Part shown: positions 10,576 through 49,808 of the stretch, in pieces
Layout of the letters: the number at the start of each line of letters is the position of its first letter
How positions within the stretch are numbered: the first letter of the stretch is position 1
Assembly (NCBI GenBank): GCA_009760855.2
Contig: WPIO01000013.1
Span: 2,084,001-2,148,000 of the forward strand
Reading direction: 5' to 3'
Length of the DNA: 64,000 nucleotides
DNA from: Cristatella mucedo
Taxonomy: Eukaryota; Bryozoa; Phylactolaemata; Cristatellidae
Notes under the pieces: generated by a model
Seen by the model: the letters and a program-made list of their open reading frames with translations, nothing else
Database searches by the model: none
What the model was told of the DNA's origin: nothing
Made by a program: the position numbers and the translations under genes

Positions 10576-11560
10576 ACTTGTCCTGATTCTCAGTAATATC
10601 AAGGTCAGCTACACCTTGGAGTGTTTGGTTTTGACCGGAGGCACGCAGCAAGTAAGTCGAGCTAGCTTTCACTTTCGCATCCTGACTTGGGTGCACAATT
10701 GATATATCCGCGCGATGCACACTCGTTCGGGTAGAAACCGAACGCATTCACTTCGTTTTCCCGCATGATGTCTCTCATTTAGCTCACGTCTTATGATCCA
10801 ACCGACCGGACGTTCGGGCGGAGAGCGCCCATGTAGTCCACATCCATCACGCTCGCACGACGTGATTGTGCCTTTCATCTGTACTTACTTATAGTTGATT
10901 GGCTGCTGTTACTGTCCTGCCTACCCTGATTGATCCGCCTTTTCACGGCCTGTACGGTGAATCCGCAAGGAATGCTTAGTTCTTCGAAGCACCTCTTGCA
11001 ACATGTGCGGGGTTGCACGGATTTTTCGAATCATTGTCAAGTGGGCAGACTCGCGTGGTACGTGCTATCAAGTATAGTGCACACATAAAAACTATACGGC
11101 CACGTAGACAGATAAAAACTGCCCAGGCCTGAATTGATTGCTGCGTTTCTTGAAGCTTCAGCTTTATGCCTGACAATGGGCGTATAATGGTGCCTTGAGT
11201 TACATGGATTGTGATGGAGAAGAAGACCATCCCGCATAAAAGAAAAGCTGTGAGAACTATCGAATTTTCCTGTCACTTGACTCGCGCAAAGAGTGCAGAC
11301 ATCGCGAGATTAAAATGCGTTCTACGATAGCAAGCAAGTTTGCACTGGTGCATGTTTGGCTTCGAAAATTTTCCATTATGAACCTGACGGAGAAACGCAT
11401 ATGTTATTCATTACTCTGGACCAACGCAAACTTTTGCCTTTCGAAAGCATCTGAATGTAATCTGCGCATCTGCTGTTTCACTTTCCACTCAGGCTCCGGA
11501 ATATACAGGTTGTATAACATATTACCTTTCTTTGACCATGCTGTACCTGAGACCTGTTGC
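10576..11560. other. No recognised feature
   Basis: No motif recognised. The right end approaches the duplicated ERMP1 intron sequence. Confidence 0.4.
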
Positions 11561-11599
11561 AAAGTGCGTGCTATGTATGGTAGGCTATTTGTGCTTCTT

Positions 11600-12340
11600 T
11601 GGAAAGCAAAATTTGCCTGTTGTATTTGCTGACTTAAGCTGTTGATTCGCTCAGGTGCGTCAATAACATCGGACTTTGTCTGTACAGCGGCTAGCGATGA
11701 CATCATCAGTTGGGCTACTATGCTCGAGTTACTTAGGCTGATGGCTGCAAGCAAGGTACCCTTCAATCACAGAGTTGTATTTCTCTTCAATGGGGCTGAA
11801 GAGCTATACATGCAGGTGAACAGGCTGGCATGCTTTGTTATATTCGACCACTAACACCATCTAGAAATCTGCCTCTGCCTCAATGTTTTTGTTTGCATTC
11901 GCTGCATAGAGTATCTTGACTGGCCTGCTGTTTGTTGTGAACCAGCGATTTAGCCTTGCGTTTCCTCAGAGCAGCCACGGCTTTCCTACACAGCATAAGT
12001 GGGGAGAGAATGTCCAGGCGTTTGTCAATCTGGAAGCAGCTGGTGCTGGAGGTCGTTAGATCGTTTTTCAAACAGATAACTGCCTGACCTACAGTCAGCC
12101 TTCTCGAATTTGCTTGCAATGATGCTTGTGAAGCTCTTGAATGAATTTGCTGTCATCAGTGGCCAAACAATGAGTGAAATGGGTTTTTGTTCATGCCTAT
12201 GCGTCTTTCGGTCTTTTCTTTCATAGTTTACACTCATTGGCGACATTTTGGTTTTTGATTAATTGAGATGCATCCTATGTAAGCTTTGCACAGCGATTCA
12301 TGAGATTGTGAGCTCTATCTATCTTTCCCTCTCCACGGTT
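11600..12340 (+). pseudogene. Inverted duplicate of ERMP1 exons 2-3 with flanking introns
   Basis: The plus strand here aligns with the reverse complement of about 40.92-41.65 kb, including intron 2 and parts of introns 1 and 3, so this is a genomic duplication and not a processed copy. The exon 2 equivalent is 11688-11815 (128 nt, same length as the gene's exon) and keeps the FLFNGAEE zinc-site motif. The exon 3 equivalent is 11970-12075 (106 nt, same length) and keeps [11 protein letters not shown]. It is disabled by an in-frame TAG at 12057-12059 and by loss of the exon 3 donor (GT to AT at 12076-12077). No exon 1 or exon 4 equivalent was found nearby. By eye the two exon 2 copies agree at roughly four bases in five. 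Confidence 0.85.
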
Positions 12341-12466
12341 GGGCGTCGGTACATTCCAGCATTCCCGTTCTCATTTCCTTCAATTGTTGTTAGCTTAAAA
12401 TATGTCAGTATGTTTCGACCCTGGGGGTACATAAGAAGTAAGGATCTGCTAATTTAAAAATAATGA

Positions 12467-12690
12467 TAATAATAAAACACCCTATAAAGCGCCCTCGGAG
12501 AACTCAATCTTTTTCTAGGCGCTTTCCATTTGCTGCAAAGGAAACACGATCAAATTGTGTAATATATCATGTTTGATAAAAAAAAACATGAATATCATTT
12601 TTGTGGGTGACATGCACAGGGTCAGCATGCAAGTGTGGTTGTTAGCAGCATGCGCAGTGTCAGCGCGCATGAAGGACCTAGGCAAATCCG
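12467..12690 (-). mobile_element. L2/CR1-type LINE 3' UTR fragment
   Basis: Minus-strand LINE tail with aaagcgccctcggagaac, the gctgcaaaggaaac segment and the 3' UTR agcatgcaagtgtgg words, preceded by AAT repeats at 12460-12475. Confidence 0.75.
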
Positions 12691-13532
12691 CACAACGGCA
12701 GAAGAACCATAGCTGCTTTTGATTGCTTGGCTTGCAGCAAGCAGGCAATACAGACTGGCCTTGTGCAGGACTTTAGCCCACGACTCAGACCGTAAAGAAA
12801 GAGCACCACACAACTGAGCTACGATCCGGGCATAGAAAATGGCAAATAAAAACAAAAAACGAATTGGCCGAATGGTATGCAGCTCTGAATATTATGTAGC
12901 CAAGTGAAGCTGTCATGTTTACCAGAAAAGTTGAGTTTTCATTTTCGTAGCTGCTCGAGTTTAATCTGAGTATTAAGACCGCCGCCTGCTGGTAGACAGG
13001 AAAGCACTGAGCAGTGAGCTTTGTAGGGAAATGACTAACATCAGCAATGCTTCGGGTATATACCGACCGACTTAGGAATGCAGACCTTGACAGGGTGTCT
13101 TTAATAATATTGCACTTGCACTTGATAAAGCGCCCTCAGAGAACTTTGTTAGTTTTGCTTGATCTTTCGGCAGCTGTTAATACTATAGATCACCAAGTCC
13201 TTCTCGAGTGCCTCTCATCTCACGTAGGCATTACCGGTACTGCACTGCAATGGTTCAGGTCCTATCTCAGCGGAAGACTTCTGATTATTGATGCGAACGG
13301 ATAAAGATCATCAGAGGAACCACTGAAGTATAGGGTTCCTCGGAGCTCTGTATTCGGTCCGCTTCTTTTCACACTGTATGCATTCCCCTTGACGATGTGA
13401 CATCCAGGCACGATCTAAGCTTTCACTTCTATGCGAATGACACTCAGTTGTACCTCTGCCTCGATCCCTCCCAGCCCTCGAGCACGTCGAATTTTCTCAA
13501 CTCCCTTAGTGCCTGTATTGATGACATCTCCC

Positions 13533-13618
13533 TTTGCAGCAAATGTAAAGCGCCTAGAAAGAGATTGAGTTCTCTGAGGACGCTTTATCGAGTGCATTAT
13601 TACTATTATTATCGGCAC
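13533..13618 (+). mobile_element. LINE 3' tail-only insertion
   Basis: About 86 bp consisting only of the conserved LINE end (ttgcagcaaatgtaaagcgc through the ATT repeat). It splits the reverse transcriptase coding sequence just after ACIDDI, where other LINEs continue toward the LKLN segment. Confidence 0.6.
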
Positions 13619-13693
13619 ATGGACGGCAGCAAGCATTTTTAAAACTGAATGATATTAGAACAAATTACTAGTTATTGGCAAACCAAGTGTGAT

Positions 13694-14651
13694 TAATAAT
13701 AATAATAATAATAATATTGCACTTGATAAAGCGCCCTCAGAGAACTTAATCTCTTTCTAGGCGCTTTACATTTGCTGCAAAGTGATACGCAATAGAATAG
13801 TAAGTAAAATCATGCTTGAAAAACAAACAAAATGAATAACATGGTTAGGGGTTACATGCACTGGGTCAGCATGCAAATGTGGTTAGTGGCAGCATGAACA
13901 GTGTCAGCACGCATAAGCACATCGAGGACGAATCACAAGGACCCACTAAATGCTGTCCTAAATAGGTATGTTTTTAAGTTTCTTTTAAATGTGGTCAGGT
14001 CAGGGGATGTTCTGATGCAGGTCGGGAGGGAGTTCCAGGCTGTGGGAGCATACGAGCTAAATGCACGGTCTCCAAAGGATTTAAGGTTTGTACGAGGTAT
14101 TTCTAGATTGTTGGATTCCGAAAAGCGTGTGGTACGATGCTTAGCCTGATGGGGTAGTATATCTGAAAGATAGGCTGGAGCCATAGAATGAAGAGACCTA
14201 AAAGTGAGCGACAAAACCTTGAAGTCAATCCGTTGCTTGACTGGTAACCAGTGCAGGTCGGCGAGAAGTGGAGTAATGTGGCAACTGCGACGCTCACGAC
14301 AGACAAGCCTAGCTGCAGAGTTTTGCACCAGCTGCAATCGCCTGATCGCACATGCTGGTAGGCCAGTAAGCAGTGAGTTGCAGAAGTCGAGACGAGATGT
14401 CACGAATGCATGGACCAACTTGGACGTGGTATCCTTATCTAAACAAGCCCTAATTTTAGCAATGTTATGAAGCTGAAAATAGGCTGATTTGACTGTGGAG
14501 CTGATGTGGTCGTCTAACGAGAGGTCGCTTTGGAATATGACACCTAGATTTCGAGCTGATGCAACTGGAGATATGCTGGCAGAGCCAATTTTGAAAGTCA
14601 GCCTTTCCAATTTCTGAATAACACTAGGTTTGCCCATAACTAGTAAGTTAC
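13694..14651 (-). mobile_element. Best-preserved L2/CR1-type LINE copy (3' end)
   Basis: A 5'-truncated LINE with an uninterrupted 234-codon frame (13933-14637) that covers the end of the reverse transcriptase ORF. Key stretches are ARNLGVIFQSDLSLDDHISS, SRLDFCNSLLTGLP, DLHWLPVKQRIDFKV and AWNSLPTCIRTSPDLTTFKR. A 3' UTR and the GCGCCTAGAAAGAG-type tail follow, ending in (ATT)n at 13694-13716. It lies inside the plus-strand LINE and is the youngest-looking copy here. Confidence 0.85.
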
Positions 14652-15289
14652 AGAAATTAAAAAGTTAACGTTCACAATTGGCTCCATCAGCAGATGTCCT
14701 GTTGAACCTGCACGAAATTTAAGCCTCCTTTTTATCTAAGCATCAAAAGTCACCTTTCATTAGACAACCACAGCAGCTCCACAGTCAAGTCTGCCTACTT
14801 TCAGCTACATAACATTGCTAAAATTCGGGGTTGTTAGATAGAGATACCACATCTATATTGCGACATCCCGTCTAGACTTCTGTAACTCACTGCTTCCTGG
14901 CCTACCGGCCTTTGCACTCAGGCGCTTACAGCTGGATCAATACTCGGCAGCTAGGCTCGTCTGTCGTGAGCGTCGCAGTTGCCACATTACACCACGTCTC
15001 GCTGACCTGCTCTGGCTTCCAGTCAAGCAACGTATCGACTTCAAAGATTTTTCACTCACTTTCAGGTCTCTTTATTCTTTGGCTCCACCCTACCTATCAG
15101 ATCTACTCCCCCACCAGGCGAAGCATCTCACCACACGCTTTTCAGAATCTGCTGATACGTTGCATACTGCCATTAACCACACTTGCCTGTTGACCCTGTG
15201 CATGTCACCCCTGACCAGGATACCGTTCTCGTTCTCGTTCGTCGTTCTCGTTCGTTCTTCGTCCTCGTTCGCCTCGTTCTCGCCGAGTA

Positions 15290-15780
15290 AGTATGCTTTC
15301 AAACCTAGCAACACACTGCCAACTCGTAGGACGCCATCCCAAACTAGATGGCCTAAAAAAGAAGCTACAAACCTACCTGTTCCGTGCAACCTTAACTTTA
15401 TCTTAGTGACTTGTCCTTTTCTGTGGCTCTACGCCTTATAAAACAGCACATGTCGTGACTAAGGTAAACTGCGACGTGCTTTTGCGTTGTGCCCCAGTGG
15501 ACATGTCTTTATCCTGTGCTTTGCGTACATGTACCGGATTGATTTAGTACTGCAAAAGGATCGGAAGATTCCTGCCAAACGGCGGTCGTGCGTCTGCTCT
15601 TCCCTTTTTCATGCTTGTCATACTTTGATAGCTGTGAGCTTTTGCATTTTTGCCTAAGCAGCATACATCGCATTTTCATAAATTCTTGCTGTTATTACTT
15701 TTCCTGCAGCAAGTTGCAAAGCGCCTCAATAAAAATTGAGTTCTGTCAGGGGACAATATAGAACACACTATTATTATAAT
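15290..15780 (+). mobile_element. LINE fragment, related subfamily, with 3' end
   Basis: 15290-15425 encodes a C-terminal LINE segment close to 10458-10575. 15700-15780 is a LINE 3' end (aagcgcctcaataaaaattg, then ATTAT repeats). The middle is diverged. Confidence 0.5.
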
Positions 15781-15811
15781 TATGTTATTCAGTCCCTGTA
15801 ATGTAATGTAA

Positions 15812-16245
15812 TGGATCTCCGTCTGTAACTCCACAAAGTCACAAAGACCACGTGGGTGTTACGCAGGAGAGTTTTGTATAGCGCACACACAGCCTAAGCG
15901 GCTTTCGGTACGCATTCGGTTGCCAACTGACTTCGTCTCACGCAACAAAGAGAAATTGGGAAGCATAGCAGAGTTAGGAGATCAGTTGAGGTAGTGAGTA
16001 GCATGGAAGTAGCAGCTCAGGACCGCTGAAAAGAATGTGCCATAGTCGGCAGTAGAAGAGTAGTTGTCGTTGCGTAAGAATTGTGGAAGCGAGTTCCACA
16101 ATCTAGGACCTGCAGAGCTAAAGCTTCAGTCGCCAACTGTCTTTAAGCGGAGGAATGGGACAGCTAATGTATTGTCCACACAGGACCTGAGGGCACAAAC
16201 AGGCTGAAACTGATGCAGCAGTTGTGCATGTAATTAACTTAATGC
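15812..16245 (-). mobile_element. LINE-C 3' fragment
   Basis: On the minus strand it encodes the LWNSLPQFLRND tail also seen at 4.4 kb, then a stop and the 3' UTR ending at the gacggagatcca end point. The stretch includes cctaagcggctttcggtacg, seen again at 34.14 kb. Confidence 0.7.
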
Positions 16246-16628
16246 TGACAGCATATATTTGCAGTTGTTTCAAGTCTTCTATATTTAATCCAATGACCAT
16301 TGTTAAGATAAAGTCTGAAACTCACAATTCAATCGGGCATCAATCAAGCAGCCAGCAATGAAATATTGATTACCTAAAATAATTAACAAAGAAACTACCT
16401 AACACGAAAATACCTAAGCCTTTGAAGCATCACCATGGGTGACAAATGATTGGCTGGGTCCTTCACAAGTCACGCACAGCTGGGCCATATCGTTCACAGA
16501 ATTAGCTAATAACACAGGTGCTTCTTCTACTTGGAAATTATCGGAGGTTTGCGTCGCGGTAAGATTTTAGGCCAAGGGTACGCCGTGCGGCCCGGAACAC
16601 CTCTAGTGAGAAGCACATTTAGTGAGCT
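16246..16628 (-). other. Probable 3' flank/3' UTR of ERMP1
   Basis: Directly downstream of the ERMP1 stop codon. I see no canonical AATAAA on the minus strand between the stop and the LINE-C copy, so the transcript end is unresolved. Confidence 0.35.
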
Positions 16629-45089
<28,461 letters not shown>

Positions 45090-45554
45090 CACGTCGACCG
45101 ACGAAGGTTTAGCTCTGTACGAAAAACGTATCGCTAGCAGGCTTCTGCGCTGAGCTCAGGCAACCAGCTGCAACGCCCCTCTTTTCAATCTCTACGATCA
45201 GCGGGTTGGCGCGATGGGCTCTGAGGCCCTGGTAAGAACATTGGCTCATTCGGCAGGGTCAACCCCTGACCTCAATAAATAAACTGCCGATCACAAGACA
45301 TCCGGCTGCGGACACGCCGCAGGTGGCCATATTACACCGGCTGGTTGTGCGGGCGTGGTCTCACCGCCTTTTTGTTCCGCCCCCCCCCCCCCAGCTGGTC
45401 TCCAGCTGATCACCCGACTATCGATGTGTGTTTCAATGGTGTTTTATACACTGATGTTTAAAACAGCTGTTTAATAAAGCCCGAAAAATAAATCATACTG
45501 TATAATTTGGCACCTTTATTACTGACTGCTGTTAGTCGGGGACTGCTGGGTGCA
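45090..45554 (-). promoter_or_regulatory. Upstream flank of ERMP1 (putative promoter region)
   Basis: Inferred only from position. The first 300 bp are relatively GC-rich, with a poly-C run at about 45380-45391 (poly-G on the gene's strand). No clear TATA box is placed suitably, so the start site is unresolved. Confidence 0.35.
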
Positions 45555-45742
45555 CAGCAGTTCTCAGCCTGTAGTTCGCGACCCTTTGGAATGTCGAACG
45601 ACCCTTTCACAGGCGTCGCTTAAGACCGTTGGAAAACATGCATTTCCACATTTTTCAAACGATAATTTTATGTTTGGGGGTCGCAAAAATATGAAGAAGT
45701 TTATTAAAGGGTCGTGGCATTAGGAAGGTTTAAACCATTGAC
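45555..45742 (+). mobile_element. SPIN-like non-autonomous hAT element (MITE)
   Basis: About 188 bp beginning CAGCAGTTCTCAGCC and ending near GGTTTAAACCATTGAC, so the ends are imperfect inverted repeats. Internal landmarks gtcgaacgaccctttcacag, gtttgggggtcgc and attaaagggtcgtggcatta match, as I recall them, those of SPIN/URR1-type hAT elements of vertebrates and some invertebrates. Flanking 8-mers TGGGTGCA and TAAGTGGC agree only partly, so any target duplication is decayed. Confidence 0.75.
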
Positions 45743-45929
45743 TAAGTGGCTTCGCGGTCAGTGGCTGTTTACCTTAAGGTTCTGTCGAGTCACATGGCTT
45801 GCGTCGCCCTACCTTAACCCGTCCGCCCTAAACCTCACCATTCCAATGCTGACGGCATCTACCGCCAGACTTGTTGGCTGCCGCAGTCACTCGCGATGGT
45901 GAGATAGGAGAACCCTATCTGGGGGCGCT

Positions 45930-46335
45930 TCGGAGACCAATACCTCGTACAAACCTCAAATCCTTTGGAGACCCTGCATTTAGTTCGTATGCTCCGAAAG
46001 CCTAGAACTCACCCCCGACTTGCGTCAGAACATCCCCTGACTTTACCACATTTAAAAAGAACTTAAAAACACATATTTAGGACCGCACTTTAGTGGGTCC
46101 CTGTGAATCGTTCTTGATGTGCTTATGCGTGCTGACACTGTGCATGCTGCCATTAACCACATTTGCATGCTGACCCTGTGCATGTCACCCCTAACCATGT
46201 TATTCATGTTGTTTATCAAGCATGATATTACTCACCATTCAATCGCTCTTCCTTTGCAGCAAATGTGGAGCGCCTAGAAAGAGATTGAGTTCTCTGAGGG
46301 CGCTTTATCGAGTGCATTATTATTATTATAATTGG
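45930..46335 (+). mobile_element. L2/CR1-type LINE 3' end
   Basis: Coding end (ctcgtacaaacctcaaatcc, then aaaaagaacttaaaaacac), complete 3' UTR, tail and (ATT)n. Confidence 0.8.
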
Positions 46336-46365
46336 AAAGCTGATTCCTGTAAGACTGCATACTCG

Positions 46366-46878
46366 CGTGACGCCGAAAGTCCGGCGGAGGAGGGGTAACC
46401 TGCAGCTTACCAAGTGCCGCAGCCTTCTGCCGAATGCGGCTCGGTGCGCGTCTACGCCCAATAAGCAGGCCGCCACGAAATGAGCATTTCTGGCGCCGAC
46501 CTACTTACCGTAGCAAAGTGGGGTCGTGAGTTCGTGGCGTGAATTGGAAAGTGAGACACGCGAATAAGTGATTTTACTGAGCTTTATCCTCAAGCTCACA
46601 TTGTCGCTTCGCATCTAGCACAGTTTTACCGTCACACTCCTAGCAAGCTCTAAACAGCACAAGCACTCTTGCGAGGAAAATACGTCCGCACACTTAAGCT
46701 ACCTACGTCTGTAGTGGCGAACGATCCAAATAGAAGGGGGAGCCCGAACAACCGGAACCTAGACACTGACTGGAGAACTAGGGCTCCGCGTCCACCATGA
46801 AGGCACGAATACCTCACGCACTACACCAAACTACTTCTAGTTTGCAACGGCAAATCCCTATAAAGGGACCACGTGCGT

Positions 46879-46928
<50 letters not shown>

Positions 46929-47597
46929 CACAAATACAAACACAAAAAGCGAGCCACAGACGCTATACGTCGGCTACCGCATTTGGTATTCGGCGGCGTC
47001 AAGTTCTCCGAGTGCTGACTCTCTCTGTCATGTCGATCGCCGTCGAGCATTCCGCTCTCCTTCCTCGCTCAGAGAAAACGAGTCCGGCAACTACCGGTGA
47101 CGGCGTCGAAATGGAGCCGACGACAAAGAAGGAACCCAAAGCGAGTCGCCCTACCCTTATATAACTACCTGGTACAATCGGGTCGACAGGCTAGCCGACA
47201 TCAAGCAGCCTGCTGGTCCTACCACGACCGCTGCGTCCTCTTGCTCACAGCTCGAGAACGCCGGTGCTTTTCAGCCATCTCTGTCGTTCTCACGGGAACC
47301 GTCTATCATGACCACTGAGTCCTAGAGGACGCAGGTGCTTTTCAGCCACCTTTCTCGTTCTCACGGAAACCCGTCCGGCAACTCTCGGACGGCTGGCGGC
47401 GACAGCGACCTTGAGCTAGCGTTGCCCTATTCTTAAATTGCCAGCCAGGACTAGAGGGTTGACCGGGGCACCCGATATCAATCCTGTCACGTTCTTACTA
47501 CGACGGCTGCGTCCTCTTGCTCAACGCTCTAGGACAAAGGTCCTTCCTGCTGAGCAGTTCTTGTGCTCTCTAAAATTGAGCCAGGCAGGCGCTGCGA
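46366..47597 (-). mobile_element. Old LTR-A copy upstream of ERMP1, same orientation
   Basis: Aligns in reverse with the solo LTR at 27.45-28.80 kb over its length. Both ends are mutated (CGTGACGCC on the left). The TATA-like TATATAA (47158-47164 complement) is intact, and the promoter region is partly duplicated (similar blocks near 47145 and 47417). The polyadenylation hexamer is changed to GATAAA. It contains a (CA)n run at 46880-46925. It points toward ERMP1, whose start codon is about 1.3 kb away. Confidence 0.7.
46880..46925. repeat. (AC)n microsatellite
   Basis: Perfect AC run of about 46 bp within the LTR-A copy. Confidence 0.95.
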
Positions 47598-47811
47598 TGC
47601 GCGCCACTCGAGCTGCAAGCGCTGCGGTCGGTCAGGCAGCGATCGCGGCAGTAGCATAGCGCGACGGCTCAGCGCGCTCATTGGGAACGGGTGCAAGAAA
47701 CGGCGCAGAGGCGTCGGATCCGTCGATCCAGGCACAGAATACACAAGTCTAAGAAGATATTGAGTGCCGATTCCAAAAGGCAGACAGTAAGCCCGCGCCG
47801 GTGACGACACT

Positions 47812-49808
47812 TTGGGCAAATTCGTGGACAGCATGATGACGCAGAAGAAGGATCGTCTGTGGGTATTGCTTTCTCGGGCAGTTCGCAGAAGCAGATTTCA
47901 GTTCGCAGCTTTCGACACAGTGCATTTGCAAAATGTCTTCGATGAGCTTCGTTCAGCATTCACTCTGACATCACGTGATCTTCTGGGTAGTAAGTAAATT
48001 ATCGACGAGTACAAGTATGTGCAGACTGAATTTTGTTTCGAAAGTCTGGAATCCTATTTGCATGTCTCTGGATGGAGCGACCAACATTGTGCATAAGCAG
48101 GTCATCAGCGTGATGACGTGTGGACCAATGCCTTTCTTACTAGAGCACTTCCACGTGTACTTGAGTTATGAAAGCGAAGTAAATCTTCAGGGAAAGCTGA
48201 TAAATTGCAAGCATCGGCTGACGGCAACGATCTGAAAGCCGATTCAGTGAGACAGACTCGAAAGCGATCCGTATGGGAGCGAAAACGAGGAACCATTAAT
48301 GCTGATAGCCAGCCACCAGAGACACGTACTTTAAAAATCTACCTGCGTTCACACTAATCTGCAATAATCCAAATGTTATGATCTCTCTCCGTCAAAACTG
48401 TCTGACAAGCGACGAGTTTCTGCTTGCATTTGAAGGCAGCCCGCACGTTTTGTATTACTTCTGCACGGATATTTTCAAACACGTCCCGTTGATGAATAAA
48501 TTGCTCACGAATACGATCGCTCTGGTGAAGCGAGCGCGGTAAGTGCATTTAACACATGCAGTGTATGAAAGGCTGTGCAAGGAGAAGTATGGACGCATGT
48601 TGGTGCTGATCCTTTTCACCGCAACTCAATGGGGAACGGCCTTCTGCCGAGCTGGTTTGGTCTAGCCGTTAAGGTGCTCGCCCCGACCAAGGTCTGACTG
48701 AGGTCGTGGGCTCGAGCCCCGAGGCATATGTGAAGTGCCTGAATAGAGATTAAGTTCTCTTGGGGCGCTATATAAATGAATTATATTATATTAGTTATAT
48801 TCTCAGCCTAACGCCTTTTCAGAGTAAACTCAGCCCTCGTGGGGCTTCCTGATGAAGCTGCAGCGCCTGAGATCGACATTGATCATGACCTTCGGAACTT
48901 GCTGCTAGACGACGCGTTCTATATAGGAGTTTCAACAATGGAACCGTTATTCAAACCCATATTGCTTGTCCTGACGCACCTGAATGGAGACCACTCGACA
49001 TTAACCGTATAGGCATTTTCCTCGAGCTCCGTCATCGCATCCGTACGCTCGACTATTCGAAGTTGAGTACAATATCCGGGCAACCTCTCCTGTGAGGAAC
49101 TAATTGATTGATTGAATGGACGGCTTTCAAGAGAAGCGGTTCAAGACTGTATGCTCACCTGCATATGCGCTGGCGTTCAGAGCCGATTTAATGTTCAACA
49201 ACATGCAACTTGAAGGAGAAATACGGCGCCCAGTTCGAGACATTGGATTTGGCTCAGTGATGCAGCAATGCAAAACGGCGATAAAACGCTGTGCTACTAC
49301 GGATGCGGCCATGCAGAGCAAACTGATCGCATAATTCTGCCAATACGTTCAGCGAGTGCCCTCCGAGGGAAACGATTTTTAATCCATTCATCTTTGTCCT
49401 CACTCAATCTGTGGTTTGGCTGATGAAGTCGTGTATTCCGAGTTGGCGTCTGTGCTAGTGCCATTGCATTTGAATCCGACCAGTTTAGCAGCGGGGGAAC
49501 TCAATCACTAGTCTGGCAAGCGAGTTCGTAGTCTCGTCAGGAACCACCTGGGTCGAAGCAAGATATGGCAAGGCACAGCCATTATATTCATAGGAACGCA
49601 ACTCGATCGAACGATGGCAGTCACCCGAGATGAGCTCTTCCCGATATGGTTGGCCAGCGTTGGCAAACCGAACAATGTCATTGACGCAGAAGAGCTGGAC
49701 GAGAGAGAGTCAGAGATCGCTGATACCAATGTGGCTGATTTCAATAACGAAAGCGATCTCTTTAATGAAGAAGCGATGGCTGAGGGCGAAGGGAGGTTCA
49801 ATAATTGA
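47812..49808 (+). pseudogene. hAT-like transposase remnant
   Basis: Separate frames line up with the order expected for a BED/DUF659-type hAT transposase. 47812-47994 has QFAAFDTVHLQNVFDELRSA and TLTSRDLLGS. About 48050-48160 has MSLDGATNIVHKQVISVMTC, the region of the first catalytic Asp. 49116-49334 and 49614-49808 hold later segments. Stops and frameshifts separate them, and a SINE sits at 48.65 kb. Terminal inverted repeats were not found. The family call is from motif shape and is moderate. Confidence 0.5.
48650..48797 (+). mobile_element. SINE-A, best copy
   Basis: A-box TGGTCTAGCCG at 48658, B-box gggctcgagcc near 48709, then the tail gcctgaatagagattaag and ggggcgctatataaatg, ending in TTATATTATATTAG. 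The tail mirrors the resident LINE's 3' end. Confidence 0.8.

Larger units (their letters stand above)
13120..15195 (+). mobile_element. L2/CR1-type LINE with reverse transcriptase core, interrupted
   Basis: The plus strand carries core reverse transcriptase motifs: LDLSAAVNTIDHQVLLE with ALQWFRSYLSGR, then the catalytic box as YANDTQLY (usually YADD, so the first catalytic Asp is replaced by Asn here). The coding similarity breaks at 13533-13618 (a LINE tail) and at 13694-14651 (a whole minus-strand LINE), then resumes at about 14652 and runs to about 15190. Several frameshifts and stops make it inactive. The N-terminal endonuclease is missing. Confidence 0.75.

Noticed and set aside
11404-11766. 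120-codon minus-strand open frame
   Set aside because: It is the antisense shadow of the ERMP1 exon 2 duplicate on the plus strand. The frame at 41459-41659 is the equivalent shadow of real exon 2.
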